A DNA stretch of 64,000 nucleotides, taken from Actinomycetota bacterium (GTDB lineage: Bacteria > Actinomycetota > UBA4738 > HRBIN12). The notes beneath the pieces are model-generated. The model was not told the origin of the DNA. It saw only the letters and a program-made list of their open reading frames with translations, and did not search any database. Of the stretch, positions 42,792 to 52,428 are shown in pieces. A program made the position numbers and the translations under genes. How positions within the stretch are numbered: position 1 is the first letter of the stretch; the number at the start of each line of letters is the position of its first letter. The stretch is from assembly GCA_035640355.1 (NCBI GenBank), contig DASQWI010000018.1, positions 1 to 64,000 on the forward strand. Reading direction: 5' to 3'.

Positions 42792-43885
42792 GCGCGGCCC
42801 GACGAAGCGCGTTCGTCGTGCACGACGAGCCCGGCGCCGAGGAACCGCTCCAGCCCGTCGGCGATCGCCGTCGCCGCAGATGCCGGGAACGCCGGCTCCG
42901 CGACGCGCTCGGCCTCGTCCTCGTTCGCCGCGACGGCGAGCTCGACGTGGACGGCCGGCATCCGCGTTTCGCGGAGCATCGTGATGGCGAGCGGTCTGAC
43001 GCCGCCGTCCGGCAGGCCGAGCTGGTTCAGCGACGAACGCAGCGAATCTGCGAGGTGCATACCCATGGGGGAGTGCGTGCTCGGGGTTCCGAAGTAGCAG
43101 CAAACGAAGCCACGGGGGACGAGGTCGCCGCCGCCGAGATGGATGGAGATGCACGCCGTCGCGTCGGCGGCGTTCGCGCGGCGAGCCCGGTCGTGGACGT
43201 CGGGGTTATCGGTCGCCGTTCGCAGCAGGAGCGGCCGTGCGCCTCGCCGAGTGAGGTCGTCGACGAGTGCCATCGCGACGGCCGTCGCCACGTCGGCCTC
43301 TGCTAGCCCGCGGGCCTCCAGGCCCGGATCGGTCGACCCGTGGCCGGGGTCGACGGCGATGATCGATCCGACCAGCGACGCGCCCATGCGGCTCACCGTC
43401 TCGGCCTCGCGAACCATCGCTCGGCTCGGTCCGTGGAGCGTCGGTCGCATGCCCTCGAGCGAGCGGACCGTGGCCAGACCGACGATCCCGTCCGCCTTCG
43501 ACGCGACGTTCCGCTGGAACTCTCGGACGGCACGCGCCGTTTTCGAACCGAAGATGCCGTCCTGCTTTCCGGCGTCGAAGCCCAATGCGTTCAGCATGCG
43601 TTGGAGCTCGCGGACGTCGTCGCCTCGGAATGCGGGGGAACGCAGGTACAACGTTCTGTCGCCGATGCGGTAGCCCACCTCGACGAGCTCTCCCCACGTG
43701 TCTGAACCGACCACGCCGTCGGGAGGCAATCCGCGATGCCGCTGGAACTCGCGCACAGCGGCCTCGGTGGACGGACCGAACGTTCCGTCGAGCTCGTCCG
43801 GGTCGATGCGGATCCCCGCGCCCAGCAACCGGTGCTGGACGTCGCGGACCTCCTCACCGTGATGTCCCTGTCGGATCAGCTCCAT
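42788..43885 (-). CDS. cwlM: N-acetylmuramoyl-L-alanine amidase CwlM-like
   Basis: A 365-residue protein: two peptidoglycan-binding repeats at the N terminus (GHHGEEVRDVQHRLLGAGIR, GDDVRELQRMLNALGFDAGK), then an amidase_3 domain with IIAVDPGHGS, GLAEADV, CISIHLGG and PAVHVELA. The zinc positions His, Glu, His and Glu all appear present, so catalysis is plausible, unlike mycobacterial CwlM, a non-enzymatic activator of MurA. No signal peptide is seen, as in CwlM. Position between parB/A and trxA/trxB is the conserved one. ATG 43885 is chosen; a longer start adds 12 residues. Confidence 0.87.
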   Translation of the reverse strand: MELIRQGHHGEEVRDVQHRLLGAGIRIDPDELDGTFGPSTEAAVREFQRHRGLPPDGVVGSDTWGELVEVGYRIGDRTLYLRSPAFRGDDVRELQRMLNALGFDAGKQDGIFGSKTARAVREFQRNVASKADGIVGLATVRSLEGMRPTLHGPSRAMVREAETVSRMGASLVGSIIAVDPGHGSTDPGLEARGLAEADVATAVAMALVDDLTRRGARPLLLRTATDNPDVHDRARRANAADATACISIHLGGGDLVPRGFVCCYFGTPSTHSPMGMHLADSLRSSLNQLGLPDGGVRPLAITMLRETRMPAVHVELAVAANEDEAERVAEPAFPASAATAIADGLERFLGAGLVVHDERASSGRA

Positions 43886-43951
43886 CCGAGAAGTGTCCGG
43901 GTAGGCGAACGCCGGAGGCAATACTGCAAGTGTCGCAATCCACGCGCCGCT

Positions 43952-44281
43952 CTAGGCGGCGATATGCGGGTCGAGCTCGCGCAACAGAGCGTCCTTGCCC
44001 CGAGCGCCGATCAGGCGCGCGGCCTCCGCTCCGTCCTTGAACAGCATCAGCGTCGGGATGCTCATGATGCCGAACCGCCGGGTGACCTCGGGGTTCTCGT
44101 CGATGTTGAGCTTGACCACCTGGAGCGCGTCGCCCTTGTCACGACCGATCTCCTCGACGACCGGCGAGACCATGTGGCACGGCACGCACCACTCGGCCCA
44201 GAAGTCCACCAGCACCGGCGCGTCGGACTTCAGCACTCGCTCGTCGAAGTCCTGATCCGTCACGTCACCCATCAGCCCCAC
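43952..44281 (-). CDS. trxA: Thioredoxin with CVPC active site
   Basis: A 109-residue thioredoxin. DFWAEWCVPCHMVSPVVEEI is the redox site (CxxC = CVPC, where CGPC is standard), followed by LNIDENPEVTRRFGIMSIPT with the cis-Pro. GTG 44281 (GAAAGGAA upstream) or ATG 44272. It lies 47 bases downstream of trxB and is likely reduced by it. The Gly-to-Val change is expected to shift the redox potential (inference). Confidence 0.93.
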   Translation of the reverse strand: MGLMGDVTDQDFDERVLKSDAPVLVDFWAEWCVPCHMVSPVVEEIGRDKGDALQVVKLNIDENPEVTRRFGIMSIPTLMLFKDGAEAARLIGARGKDALLRELDPHIAA

Positions 44282-44328
44282 GGTTCATTTCCTTTCGTCG
44301 TTGGTTGCTGCTCTCGGTGCCAACGTTG

Positions 44329-45297
44329 TCAACCAAGCGGCGCAGTGGTGGATTCCGCCGTCGAATGCGCTTCCATCTGGAGGAGGCGCTCGGCGTCCAT
44401 CGCGGCCTTGCACCCCTGACCCGCCGCCGTCACCGCCTGACGGTAGTGGCGATCGGTGACATCGCCGGCGGCGAACACACCGGGAACGCTCGTCGCGGTC
44501 GTCGGTTCCTGCACGACGATGTACCCACCGTCGGTGAGCTCGAGCTGTCCCTCGAACAGCGACGTGTTCGGCGTATGTCCGATCGCCATGAACACGCCGT
44601 CGGTGGCGAAGTCATTCACGGTTCCGTCGTTGACGTTCCTGAGCTTGACGCCGCTCACGGCACCGTTGCCGGTGATCTCGTCGACGACGGTGTTCCACAC
44701 GACGTCGATCTTGGGGTTCGCGAGCGCTCGTTCCTGCATGATCTTCGATGCGCGGAATTCGTCGCGGCGGTGCACGATGGTCACCTTGCTCGCGAACTTC
44801 GTCAGGAACGAGGCCTCCTCCATCGCGGTGTCGCCGCCGCCGACCACGACCAGCTCACGATCGCGGAAGAAGAACCCGTCGCACGTCGCACAGGCCGAGA
44901 CGCCGCGCCCCCGGAGCCGCTCCTCGCCCGGGACGCCGAGCCACTTGGCGCTCGCGCCCGTCGAGATGACGAGGGTGCGGGCGCGCCACTCGTGGTCGCC
45001 CGCCCAGACGCCGAACGGTCGTTCCGAGAGATCCACTCGGGTTGCCGACTGGGCCACGATCTCGGCGTCGAACCGAGCGGCCTGCTTCTCCATCGCTTCC
45101 ATGAGCTCGGGGCCCATGATTCCGTCTGGGAAGCCGGGGTAGTTCTCGACGTCGGTCGTCAGCATCAACTGCCCGCCCGACTCGAGACCCTTGAGGACGA
45201 GGGGACGCAGGTTCGCCCGTGCCGCGTACAGGGCGGCGGTGAATCCCGCCGGGCCAGAACCCAGCACGACCACCTCACGCGTCTCGGTCATCACCAC
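44329..45297 (-). CDS. trxB: Thioredoxin reductase
   Basis: A 322-residue flavoprotein reducing thioredoxin with NADPH. FAD motif [20 protein letters not shown], active-site [11 protein letters not shown] (CATC), NADPH motif [17 protein letters not shown] and [20 protein letters not shown] are complete. ATG 45297 has GGAGAGG upstream. Head of the trxB-trxA-cwlM set. Confidence 0.96.
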   Translation of the reverse strand: MVMTETREVVVLGSGPAGFTAALYAARANLRPLVLKGLESGGQLMLTTDVENYPGFPDGIMGPELMEAMEKQAARFDAEIVAQSATRVDLSERPFGVWAGDHEWRARTLVISTGASAKWLGVPGEERLRGRGVSACATCDGFFFRDRELVVVGGGDTAMEEASFLTKFASKVTIVHRRDEFRASKIMQERALANPKIDVVWNTVVDEITGNGAVSGVKLRNVNDGTVNDFATDGVFMAIGHTPNTSLFEGQLELTDGGYIVVQEPTTATSVPGVFAAGDVTDRHYRQAVTAAGQGCKAAMDAERLLQMEAHSTAESTTAPLG

Positions 45298-45323
45298 GCC
45301 TCTCCAAGCAAGATAACCGGAGA

Positions 45324-46520
45324 CTATTCCGGCGTAACCATGGTCTCGCCAGGCCGTCGCACTTTCCCGATCGCCGTTCGGGGAACGTCGGTGACGATCT
45401 CGAGCTCGCGGGGCGCCTTGAATCGGCCTAGCCGCTCGGTTACGAGCGTCCGGAGCTCCTCAAGCGTCGGTGGGTCCGCCGGATCCCGCGGCACGACCAG
45501 CGCCACGACCCGCTCCCCCCACTCGTCATCTCGACGGCCGACGACCGAAACGTCCGCCACCTTTGGGTGCAACGAGACGATGGATTCGACCTCGCGCGGC
45601 CACACCGTCTCGCCCCCCGTCGTGATCGCGTCGTCGATCCGGCCCACCACGTCGAGCCTTCCCTCCCCGTCGAACGTCGCCACATCTCGCGTTCGCAGCC
45701 ATCCGTCGTCGGTGAACGCGTCCATCGTCGCGCCCGGATCGGAGCGGTACCGCTTCATCAGCGTCGGCCCGCCGAGCTCGATCCTTCCGTTCGCGTCGAC
45801 GCGAACGGCGACACCGGCGAGCGGCACGCCGTCGTAGACCACGCCGCCGCAGCTCTCGGTCAGGCCGTACGTCTCGACGATTCGCCCGCCGGCACGTTCG
45901 GCCCGCTCCCGAACGTCCGGTCGGAGGTGACCGCCGCCGACGAGGATCGCGGTGAACCCGTCGAGCTCGACGCCGGCGTCGAGCAACCGGACGAGCATCG
46001 TCGGGACGATCGAGACGAAGGACATCTCCTGCACTGCGCCGATCCGACGCGGATCGAACCCCGGGTGAGCGTCGACGGGCGCCCCGAGGATGAGACCGCG
46101 GTACAGGACGAGCATGCCGGACACGTGCGACGTCGGAACGCAAAGGACCCATCCGTCGCCGGCCGAGGCCGCAAGCGCTTCCGCCGATCCCCTGACCGCG
46201 GCCTCGATCGCATCGCGTTCGAGCTCGACGAGCTTCGGTTCGGCCGACGTACCGGACGTCGCGACGACGAGCGCGACGCCGTCGTCGACGGGCTCGCCGT
46301 CGGGGGGGCGCATCATGCCGCTCTCCGAAAGGATGGCCGTCGGGTGCGCTCGACGGACCAGACGTTCGGCGGCTGGTGCGGCCGCGCGGGAGTCGATGGG
46401 GATCACTGCGGCGCCGCGCTCCCATGCCTCGTCGAGGACGCCGAGCCAACGCGGGCCGGGAGGAAGCCGGACGGCGACGAGGTCGTGTTCGACGAGGTCG
46501 AGGGCTGGTTCCCGTGTCAC
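45324..46520 (-). CDS. menE: o-Succinylbenzoate--CoA ligase
   Basis: A 398-residue adenylate-forming ligase in menaquinone synthesis. ATP loop [52 protein letters not shown] and [17 protein letters not shown], with the catalytic Lys in [16 protein letters not shown] 46520 lies seven bases after a -10 hexamer. It diverges from menB, with 51 bases between starts. Shorter than many AMP ligases, which is normal for MenE. Confidence 0.88.
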   Translation of the reverse strand: MTREPALDLVEHDLVAVRLPPGPRWLGVLDEAWERGAAVIPIDSRAAAPAAERLVRRAHPTAILSESGMMRPPDGEPVDDGVALVVATSGTSAEPKLVELERDAIEAAVRGSAEALAASAGDGWVLCVPTSHVSGMLVLYRGLILGAPVDAHPGFDPRRIGAVQEMSFVSIVPTMLVRLLDAGVELDGFTAILVGGGHLRPDVRERAERAGGRIVETYGLTESCGGVVYDGVPLAGVAVRVDANGRIELGGPTLMKRYRSDPGATMDAFTDDGWLRTRDVATFDGEGRLDVVGRIDDAITTGGETVWPREVESIVSLHPKVADVSVVGRRDDEWGERVVALVVPRDPADPPTLEELRTLVTERLGRFKAPRELEIVTDVPRTAIGKVRRPGETMVTPE

Positions 46521-46527
46521 ATCGGCT

Positions 46528-46533
46528 AGGCTA
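46528..46533 (-). promoter_or_regulatory. -10 hexamer TAGCCT before menE
   Basis: TAGCCT is exactly seven bases from GTG 46520, predicting a leaderless menE mRNA. The sequence is close to a palindrome CTAGCCTAGC with the menB side. Confidence 0.45.
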
Positions 46534-46571
46534 GCGAACGGTTCGAGCGATCGCTCTAGGAGTGCGTAGTC

Positions 46572-47384
46572 ATGGAATGGATCGCGTCCGGCGAGTACTC
46601 CGATGTCCGGTACGAGACTGCCGAGGCCATCGCGAAGATCACCATGGCCAGGCCGGAGGTTCGGAACGCGTTCCGCCCGCTCACGGTTCGCGAGCTGTCG
46701 CGCGCGTTCGACGTCGCGAGAGACGATCCGGCGGTCGGCGTGGTGATCCTGACCGGTGAGGGAACCGAGGCGTTCTCGAGCGGCGGCGACCAGAGGATCC
46801 GTGGCGACGACGGCTACGTCGACGAGCGCGGCATCGGCCGGCTGAACGTCCTCGACCTCCAGATCCAGATCCGCCGGCTGCCCAAGCCGGTGGTTGCGAT
46901 GGTCGCCGGGTATGCCATCGGCGGTGGCCACGTCCTCCATCTCTGTTGCGACCTCACGATCGCCGCCGACAACGCCCGATTCGGTCAGAGCGGCCCGAAG
47001 GTGGGCTCGTTCGACGGCGGCTACGGCATCAACCTGCTCGCGCGGCAGATCGGCGAGAAGCGCGCGAAAGAGGTCTGGTTCCTGTGCCGGCAGTACGACG
47101 CGAGAACGGCGCTCGACTGGGGCCTCGTGAACACGGTCGTGGCGCTCGACGACCTCGAGACCGAAACGATCGCCTGGTGCCGCGAGATGCTCCGCATGAG
47201 CCCGCTCGCGCTCCGGCTGCTCAAGGCCGGCTACAACGCCGGGATCGACGGGCTCGCCGGCGTGCAGAACCTCGCCGGCGACGCGACGCTCCTCTATTAC
47301 ATGACCGAGGAGGCCCAGGAGGGTCGGGACGCGTTCGTCGAGAAACGAGACCCGGACTTCTCCCGATTCCCCAAGCGGCCGTGA
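46572..47384 (+). CDS. menB: 1,4-Dihydroxy-2-naphthoyl-CoA synthase
   Basis: A 270-residue crotonase-fold enzyme cyclising succinylbenzoyl-CoA. [60 protein letters not shown], and the C-terminal RDPDFSRFP mark MenB rather than other crotonases. ATG 46572 has GGAG at 46558. It is followed by menA with 25 bases. Confidence 0.95.
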   Translation: MEWIASGEYSDVRYETAEAIAKITMARPEVRNAFRPLTVRELSRAFDVARDDPAVGVVILTGEGTEAFSSGGDQRIRGDDGYVDERGIGRLNVLDLQIQIRRLPKPVVAMVAGYAIGGGHVLHLCCDLTIAADNARFGQSGPKVGSFDGGYGINLLARQIGEKRAKEVWFLCRQYDARTALDWGLVNTVVALDDLETETIAWCREMLRMSPLALRLLKAGYNAGIDGLAGVQNLAGDATLLYYMTEEAQEGRDAFVEKRDPDFSRFPKRP

Positions 47385-47409
47385 CGTCGGCCTGCAGTGT
47401 GCCCTGGTC

Positions 47410-48303
47410 GTGAGCGCGGTATCGATCTGGGTGCGCGGCGCGCGTCCGCGAACGCTCGGCGCGAGTGTGACACCCGTCGTCGTGGGGACGGCCGCGGCGC
47501 ATGAGGTCGTGCCGTGGCGGTTCGTCGCCGCGCTGCTCGTCGGGCTCGGTTTGCAGATCGGCGTGAACTACGCGAACGACTACCACGACGGCATTCGCGG
47601 CGTCGACACCGCGGAACGCATCGGGCCGCCGAGACTGGTGTCGTCCGGACTCGCTTCCCCGCGGTCGGTGCTCCTAGCGGCGCTCGCGTGCGTGTTCGTC
47701 GCCGGCATCGCGGGTCTGGCTCTGGCGTTGGTGACGACGTTGTGGCTCGTGCCGCTCGGGGCGACGGCGATGCTCGCGCTCTGGCTGTACAGCGGGGGCC
47801 CGAGACCCTACGCGGAGCTCGGGCTCGGCGAGCTCATGGTGTTCCTCTACTTCGGCGTTCTGGCGACCGCCGGAACGGCCTTCGCGCACGCGGAATCGGT
47901 GCCCGCCGCCGCATGGTGGTCGAGCGCGGCGGTGGGGTTCCTCGCCGTCGCCATCCTGGTGGCGAACAACCTCCGTGACATCGAGACGGACGCCGCGGCC
48001 GGTCGTCGGACGCTTGCGGTTCGGTTCGGTGACCGGCGGACCCGGGCGTTGTACCGAGCGTGCGTTGTGGCGGCGTTCCTCGTCGTCGCGCTGGGCGTGA
48101 TCGCCGAGGCGATCGACGACGGGATCGGGATCACGCCGTGGGCGCTTCTCGCGTTCGGCGCCCTGCCCGTCGCGAACAGGCAGGTCACCGCGATCGCCGG
48201 TGCGCGGGGCCGCGCGTTGATCGGCGTCCTTGTCGGTACTGCAGTGCTGCAGATCGTCTTCGGCGTCCTCCTCGCAGCCGGGTTGTGGATCGGGCGGACG
48301 TGA
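47410..48303 (+). CDS. menA: 1,4-Dihydroxy-2-naphthoate octaprenyltransferase
   Basis: A 297-residue UbiA-family membrane prenyltransferase with about eight helices. Mg-prenyl-diphosphate motifs are NYANDYHDGIRG and NNLRDIETDAAAGRRTLAVR. GTG 47410 is used. menD starts in its stop (GTGA). Confidence 0.94.
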   Translation: MSAVSIWVRGARPRTLGASVTPVVVGTAAAHEVVPWRFVAALLVGLGLQIGVNYANDYHDGIRGVDTAERIGPPRLVSSGLASPRSVLLAALACVFVAGIAGLALALVTTLWLVPLGATAMLALWLYSGGPRPYAELGLGELMVFLYFGVLATAGTAFAHAESVPAAAWWSSAAVGFLAVAILVANNLRDIETDAAAGRRTLAVRFGDRRTRALYRACVVAAFLVVALGVIAEAIDDGIGITPWALLAFGALPVANRQVTAIAGARGRALIGVLVGTAVLQIVFGVLLAAGLWIGRT

Positions 48304-49979
48304 GCGAGGCCGAGCAGTCGTTCGCGGCGGCGTGGTGGGTGGTGGACGACCTCGTTCGGTTTGGCTTGGAACACGCGTGCGTGTCGCCCGGCTCACGTTC
48401 GACGCCGACCGCGCTCGCTCTTCGAAGGCATCCACACGTCCGCACGCACGTTCATCTGGACGAACGCTCGTCCGCGTTCTTCGCACTCGGGATCGCTAAG
48501 GCCACGGGCAAGCCGGTCGCCGTGTGCACCACGAGCGGCACCGCCGCCGCGGAACTGTTCCCCGCCGTCGTCGAGGCGTTCATGTCACGAACGACGCTGG
48601 TGCTTCTGACGGCCGATCGGCCGCCGGAGCTTCGCGCCACCGGTGCGAACCAGACCATCGAGCAGCCGGGGATGTTCGACGGCTACGTGCGGGCGTCGTT
48701 CGACGCACCGGTCCCCGGTGATGTACCGGAGGAGGAACGGTGGCACGACGTGGTCCTCCAGGCGACGCGGGCGTCGATGGGACCACCGCCCGGCCCGGTG
48801 CATCTGAACCTCCCATTCCGCGAGCCGCTCGTCCCCCGACCCGTCGCGATGACTGCGTCACCTCCATCGGGGACCGAGTTCACGATCAGCGAGCGTGCCG
48901 AACCGGAGGAACTGGCCCGCCTCCGCGACGAGTTTCACGCGGAGCGGGGGATCGTCGTGGTCGGATCGATGCGTGAATCACCTCCGACGTTGCCGGATCT
49001 CGCAGCGTCGGTCGGATGGCCGGTTCTGGCCGAGCCCACTTCGGGTCTGCGTGTTCCGGGAACGCTTTCGGCCGGTCCCTTCCTCGTCGCGAATGAGCGG
49101 TTCCTCTCCACCCATGTCCCGGATGTGGTCCTTCAGTTCGGTGCCGCCCCGACATCGCGTGCCGTTCTGGAGCTCGTGCGCCGTGCCGGGCGGCTCGTGA
49201 TCCTCGATCAGGATCACGTCGTGGGTGACCCACATCGCAAAGCTGCGTGGACGCTCCGAGCGGAAGCAGCCTCAGTCATGCCGGAGATCCAAGACCTTGT
49301 GGACGCGCGGCTCGAGACGCCGTGGCACAAGACCTGGCACCACGCAGACGTCCGAGCGCGGGGTGCTGTCGACACCACGATCGACGGGTGGGACGAGCCG
49401 TACGAAGGACGGCTCGCGCGTGACGTTGCGGCGTCCGCGCCGGACGGGTCGACGTTCGTCGTCGGCTCGAGCATGCCCGTGCGCGATCTCGACGCCTACA
49501 TGGTGCCGCGCGAGGGGCTGCGCGTGCTGGCGAACCGCGGGGCGAGCGGGATCGACGGGTTCGTCTCCACGGCGCTCGGTGCGGCCGCGCCCGGGGCGCC
49601 GACGGTCGCGTACTGCGGTGACCTGACGCTCCTCCACGACGTCGGGTCCCTCCTGTGGAGCGCCCGGCGAGGGATCGATTGCGTGTTCGTCGTGCCGAAC
49701 AACGACGGCGGCGTGATCTTCTCGTTCCTCGCGCAGCAGGACGTTCCCGAGCTCGAGGAGCTCTTCACGACTCCGCATGGTCTCGACCTGTCGGCGGTCT
49801 GCACCGCAGCCGGCGCCGGGCATGAGCGCGTCGACCTCGCTTCAGACGTCGTCCCGGCGGTCGAGCGCGCTCGGTCGGCCGGCGGCGTTCACGTCGTCGA
49901 GGTTCCCATCGACCGCGAAGAGAACGTGCGGCGCCACGCCACGGTCCATGCAGCGGTCGCAGACGCGTTACGCGCATAG
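48300..49979 (+). CDS. menD: 2-Succinyl-5-enolpyruvyl-6-hydroxy-3-cyclohexene-1-carboxylate synthase
   Basis: A 559-residue thiamine-diphosphate enzyme. The N-terminal Pyr domain has CVSPGSRSTPTALALRRH, HLDERSSAFFALGIAKATGK (with catalytic Glu) and CTTSGTAAAELFPAVVEA. The PP domain has SSMPVRDLD, LANRGASGIDGFVSTALG and GDLTLLHDVGSL. Complete. It overlaps menA and is followed by a GNAT gene with its own promoter. Confidence 0.95.
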   Translation: MSEAEQSFAAAWWVVDDLVRFGLEHACVSPGSRSTPTALALRRHPHVRTHVHLDERSSAFFALGIAKATGKPVAVCTTSGTAAAELFPAVVEAFMSRTTLVLLTADRPPELRATGANQTIEQPGMFDGYVRASFDAPVPGDVPEEERWHDVVLQATRASMGPPPGPVHLNLPFREPLVPRPVAMTASPPSGTEFTISERAEPEELARLRDEFHAERGIVVVGSMRESPPTLPDLAASVGWPVLAEPTSGLRVPGTLSAGPFLVANERFLSTHVPDVVLQFGAAPTSRAVLELVRRAGRLVILDQDHVVGDPHRKAAWTLRAEAASVMPEIQDLVDARLETPWHKTWHHADVRARGAVDTTIDGWDEPYEGRLARDVAASAPDGSTFVVGSSMPVRDLDAYMVPREGLRVLANRGASGIDGFVSTALGAAAPGAPTVAYCGDLTLLHDVGSLLWSARRGIDCVFVVPNNDGGVIFSFLAQQDVPELEELFTTPHGLDLSAVCTAAGAGHERVDLASDVVPAVERARSAGGVHVVEVPIDREENVRRHATVHAAVADALRA

Positions 49980-49982
49980 CAT
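49977..49982 (+). promoter_or_regulatory. -10 hexamer TAGCAT before the GNAT gene
   Basis: TAGCAT ends six bases before ATG 49989, overlapping the menD stop codon. Near-identical surroundings to the aminotransferase promoter. Confidence 0.45.
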
Positions 49983-49988
49983 CGAACG

Positions 49989-50483
49989 ATGACGCTCCCG
50001 CCTCCGGAGGGCCACGTCGTGCGAGAGGCGACGGTTCGCGACGCGGATGAACTTGCGCGGCTCCGATGGCAGTTCCGCATCGAGGCCGGTACGCAGCGGT
50101 CGATCACGGTCGAGTCGTTCGTCGACGAAATGGTGTCGTTCGTGCAGGACGCGCTTGGCGGACAACAGTGGAAGGCGTTCGTTGCCGAGCGAGACGGCCC
50201 CCTCATCGGATGCGTTTGGGTCCAGTTCGTGGAGCGTGTTCCGCATCCGAACCTTCGCCGCGGCGAGCGTCCCATCGCGTATATCACGAACATGTACGTG
50301 GAGCCTGAACTTCGCAACGGTGGTGTCGGGGGGGCGCTCCTCGATGCAGCCGTGGGGTGCGCGCAGAGTCGGGGTGCGAGCGGCGCGATCCTGTGGCCCA
50401 GCGAGCGATCCGTTCCGTTCTACCGGCGTGCCGGGTTCGGCGACGAGGACGCTCCGCTTGCGCTGCCGCTCGAGGGCGACTAG
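49989..50483 (+). CDS. GNAT family N-acetyltransferase
   Basis: A 164-residue acetyltransferase: VREATVRDADELARLRWQFR, ITNMYVEPELRNGGVGGALL (acetyl-CoA loop R-x-x-G-x-G/A), and SVPFYRRAGF. Substrate unknown. It converges with the isochorismate synthase gene, four bases overlapping. Not obviously part of menaquinone synthesis despite position. Confidence 0.85.
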   Translation: MTLPPPEGHVVREATVRDADELARLRWQFRIEAGTQRSITVESFVDEMVSFVQDALGGQQWKAFVAERDGPLIGCVWVQFVERVPHPNLRRGERPIAYITNMYVEPELRNGGVGGALLDAAVGCAQSRGASGAILWPSERSVPFYRRAGFGDEDAPLALPLEGD

Positions 50484-51739
50484 CCCCAGCGAAGCGCGTC
50501 GAGCAGCGCGCGGAACTTTCGTTCGGTCTCGTCGACCTCGGCCTCGGGAACCGAATCCGCGACGATGCCCGCCCCGGCGAACAGGCGCGCCGTCTTGCCG
50601 GTGATCTCGGCGCACCGAAGGGCGATCGCCCACTCGCCGTCTCCGTTGGCGTCGACCCATCCCACCGGGCCGGCGTACGCGCCGCGATCGATCGGTTCGA
50701 GCTCGGCGAGCGCTTCGCGCGCCTCTTCACGCGGGGTTCCGCACACTGCGGGCGTCGGGTGCAGCGCCGCGACGAGCTCGAGCACGCTGACGCCCGGGTC
50801 GTGGAGCCGGCCGCGGAACGGCGTCGCGAGGTGCCACACGTTCGCGGTTCCGAGGAGCTCGGGCTCGTGCGGATGCTCCAGCTCGTCACAGAACGCGCCG
50901 AGCACATGTCCCACGTCCTCGACAACGACGCGATGCTCCTCGCGCTCCTTCTCGGAACGGAACAGCTTGTCGGCCGAAGCGCGGTCTCGCGACGCATCGC
51001 CGAACCGCTGCGCCGAGCCCGCCAGCGGCGTCGCTCGAACGTCGCGGCCATGACGCGAAACGAGCAGCTCAGGCGACGCGCCGACGAGGATCGCTCCCGG
51101 GGGCGCCCCGAACGGCAGCGTTGCGAAGGCATAGCAGTCCGGGTCCACGGCTCGGAGCCGCCACAGAAGCTGCTTGGCGTCGAGCTCCCGTTCGGCGTCG
51201 ACGATCAACGAACGAGCCAGAACCACCTTCTGGAACTCGTTTGCCCTGATCCGCTTCGTCGCGCGCTCGACCGCCGCCGCGTAGTCGTCGGGCTCCGGAT
51301 CGGGGCGCAGCTGCATGTCGGCGAACGGCGCGAATGGGATCGCTCGGCCGGTCCACCGCTCGCGCGGCGTATCGAGTGGCGCGAGACCCGCCGGCACGAC
51401 GTCGATCTGCCACGTCTCTCCCGCATCGCGTCGTACCGCCGCACGCTCCGGGATCGCCGCCTCGGCAGCCGTGTCGTCTCCGAACGGGATCGCCGCAACG
51501 GCGACCGGAGCCGGCGCGTTCTCGTCGCGACGGATCTCCCCGAGGAGGTCGGCGAGCATCCGTGACATCCGAAGGATCCGTTCGGGCCCCGCTTCGATCG
51601 AGATTGTGTGCGCCACCCCGATCCCGGACACGCCCAGACCGGATCTCTCGAAGAAGAATCCACCCACCTGATAGTTCGCCAGGAGATCGAATGACGGACC
51701 GAGCTTCGAGGCCCGCGCGACGAGAGCCGGATCGCTCAC
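50480..51739 (-). CDS. menF: Isochorismate synthase
   Basis: A 419-residue chorismate-binding enzyme opening the menaquinone pathway. KVVLARSLIVDAE, FGAPPGAILVGASPELLVSR, ATPLAGSAQRFGDASRD, LHPTPAVCGTPREEA, DRGAYAGPVGWVDANGDGEW and ARLFAGAGIVADSVPEAEVD match. GTG 51739 overlaps the menG stop (GTGA). Its role is inferred from men genes nearby; a siderophore-type role is less likely. Confidence 0.92.
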   Translation of the reverse strand: MSDPALVARASKLGPSFDLLANYQVGGFFFERSGLGVSGIGVAHTISIEAGPERILRMSRMLADLLGEIRRDENAPAPVAVAAIPFGDDTAAEAAIPERAAVRRDAGETWQIDVVPAGLAPLDTPRERWTGRAIPFAPFADMQLRPDPEPDDYAAAVERATKRIRANEFQKVVLARSLIVDAERELDAKQLLWRLRAVDPDCYAFATLPFGAPPGAILVGASPELLVSRHGRDVRATPLAGSAQRFGDASRDRASADKLFRSEKEREEHRVVVEDVGHVLGAFCDELEHPHEPELLGTANVWHLATPFRGRLHDPGVSVLELVAALHPTPAVCGTPREEAREALAELEPIDRGAYAGPVGWVDANGDGEWAIALRCAEITGKTARLFAGAGIVADSVPEAEVDETERKFRALLDALRWG

Positions 51740-52428
51740 GACCGCGTTCCGGCGACGATCTGGGCCACTCCGCCGGCGAGCGGCACGCGAGCTGCGTCGG
51801 CGAATCCCACCGAGCGCATCGATGCGACCAGCTCGTCTGGCTTCGGCAGGTAGGCCATCGAACGAGGGAGGTATCGGTAGGCGTCTCGATCTGAGAGCGC
51901 GCCGCCGATCATCGGAACGATCCGACCGAAGTACACGCGGTGGCCGGCTCGCATGAGACGCCCCTCCGGTTCGCTCGTCTCGAGGAACGCCGCGCGACCG
52001 CCGCGACGCAGGATCCGCGCGACCTCCGTGAACAGCGCGCCCACGTCGGTCACGTTCCGTAACGCGAAGCCGCAGGTTGCGCCGTCGATCGTTCCGTCCG
52101 AGATCGGCAGCCTAAGGATGTCGGCCTGGACCAGCGGCACGCTGGTCGTCGCGTTGACGAGCATCCCGCGCGAGAAGTCGAACCCCACGGCTCGATAGCC
52201 GTTCCGCTCGAGCTCGTTGCACAGATCGCCCGTCCCGCACGCGAGGTCCGCGACCCGAGCGCCGCCGGGAAGGCGCAGTTCGCGAACCGTTCGACGGCGC
52301 CACCCCACGTCCATGCCGAACGTCATGACCCGGTTCACCAGGTCGTAGCGGTGAGCGACGCGGTCGAACATCGCGCGCACCGTCGTGACCTTCTCATCCC
52401 CAACTGGGAGATCGTCGCTTTGCGTCAC
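51736..52428 (-). CDS. menG: Demethylmenaquinone methyltransferase
   Basis: A 230-residue UbiE/MenG methyltransferase. DRVAHRYDLVNRVMTFGMDV at the N terminus, ARVADLACGTGDLCNELERN (SAM motif) and CGFALRNVTD are diagnostic. Last step of menaquinone synthesis. GTG 52428 overlaps the MerR-gene stop; three-gene operon MerR-menG-menF. Confidence 0.93.
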   Translation of the reverse strand: MTQSDDLPVGDEKVTTVRAMFDRVAHRYDLVNRVMTFGMDVGWRRRTVRELRLPGGARVADLACGTGDLCNELERNGYRAVGFDFSRGMLVNATTSVPLVQADILRLPISDGTIDGATCGFALRNVTDVGALFTEVARILRRGGRAAFLETSEPEGRLMRAGHRVYFGRIVPMIGGALSDRDAYRYLPRSMAYLPKPDELVASMRSVGFADAARVPLAGGVAQIVAGTRS

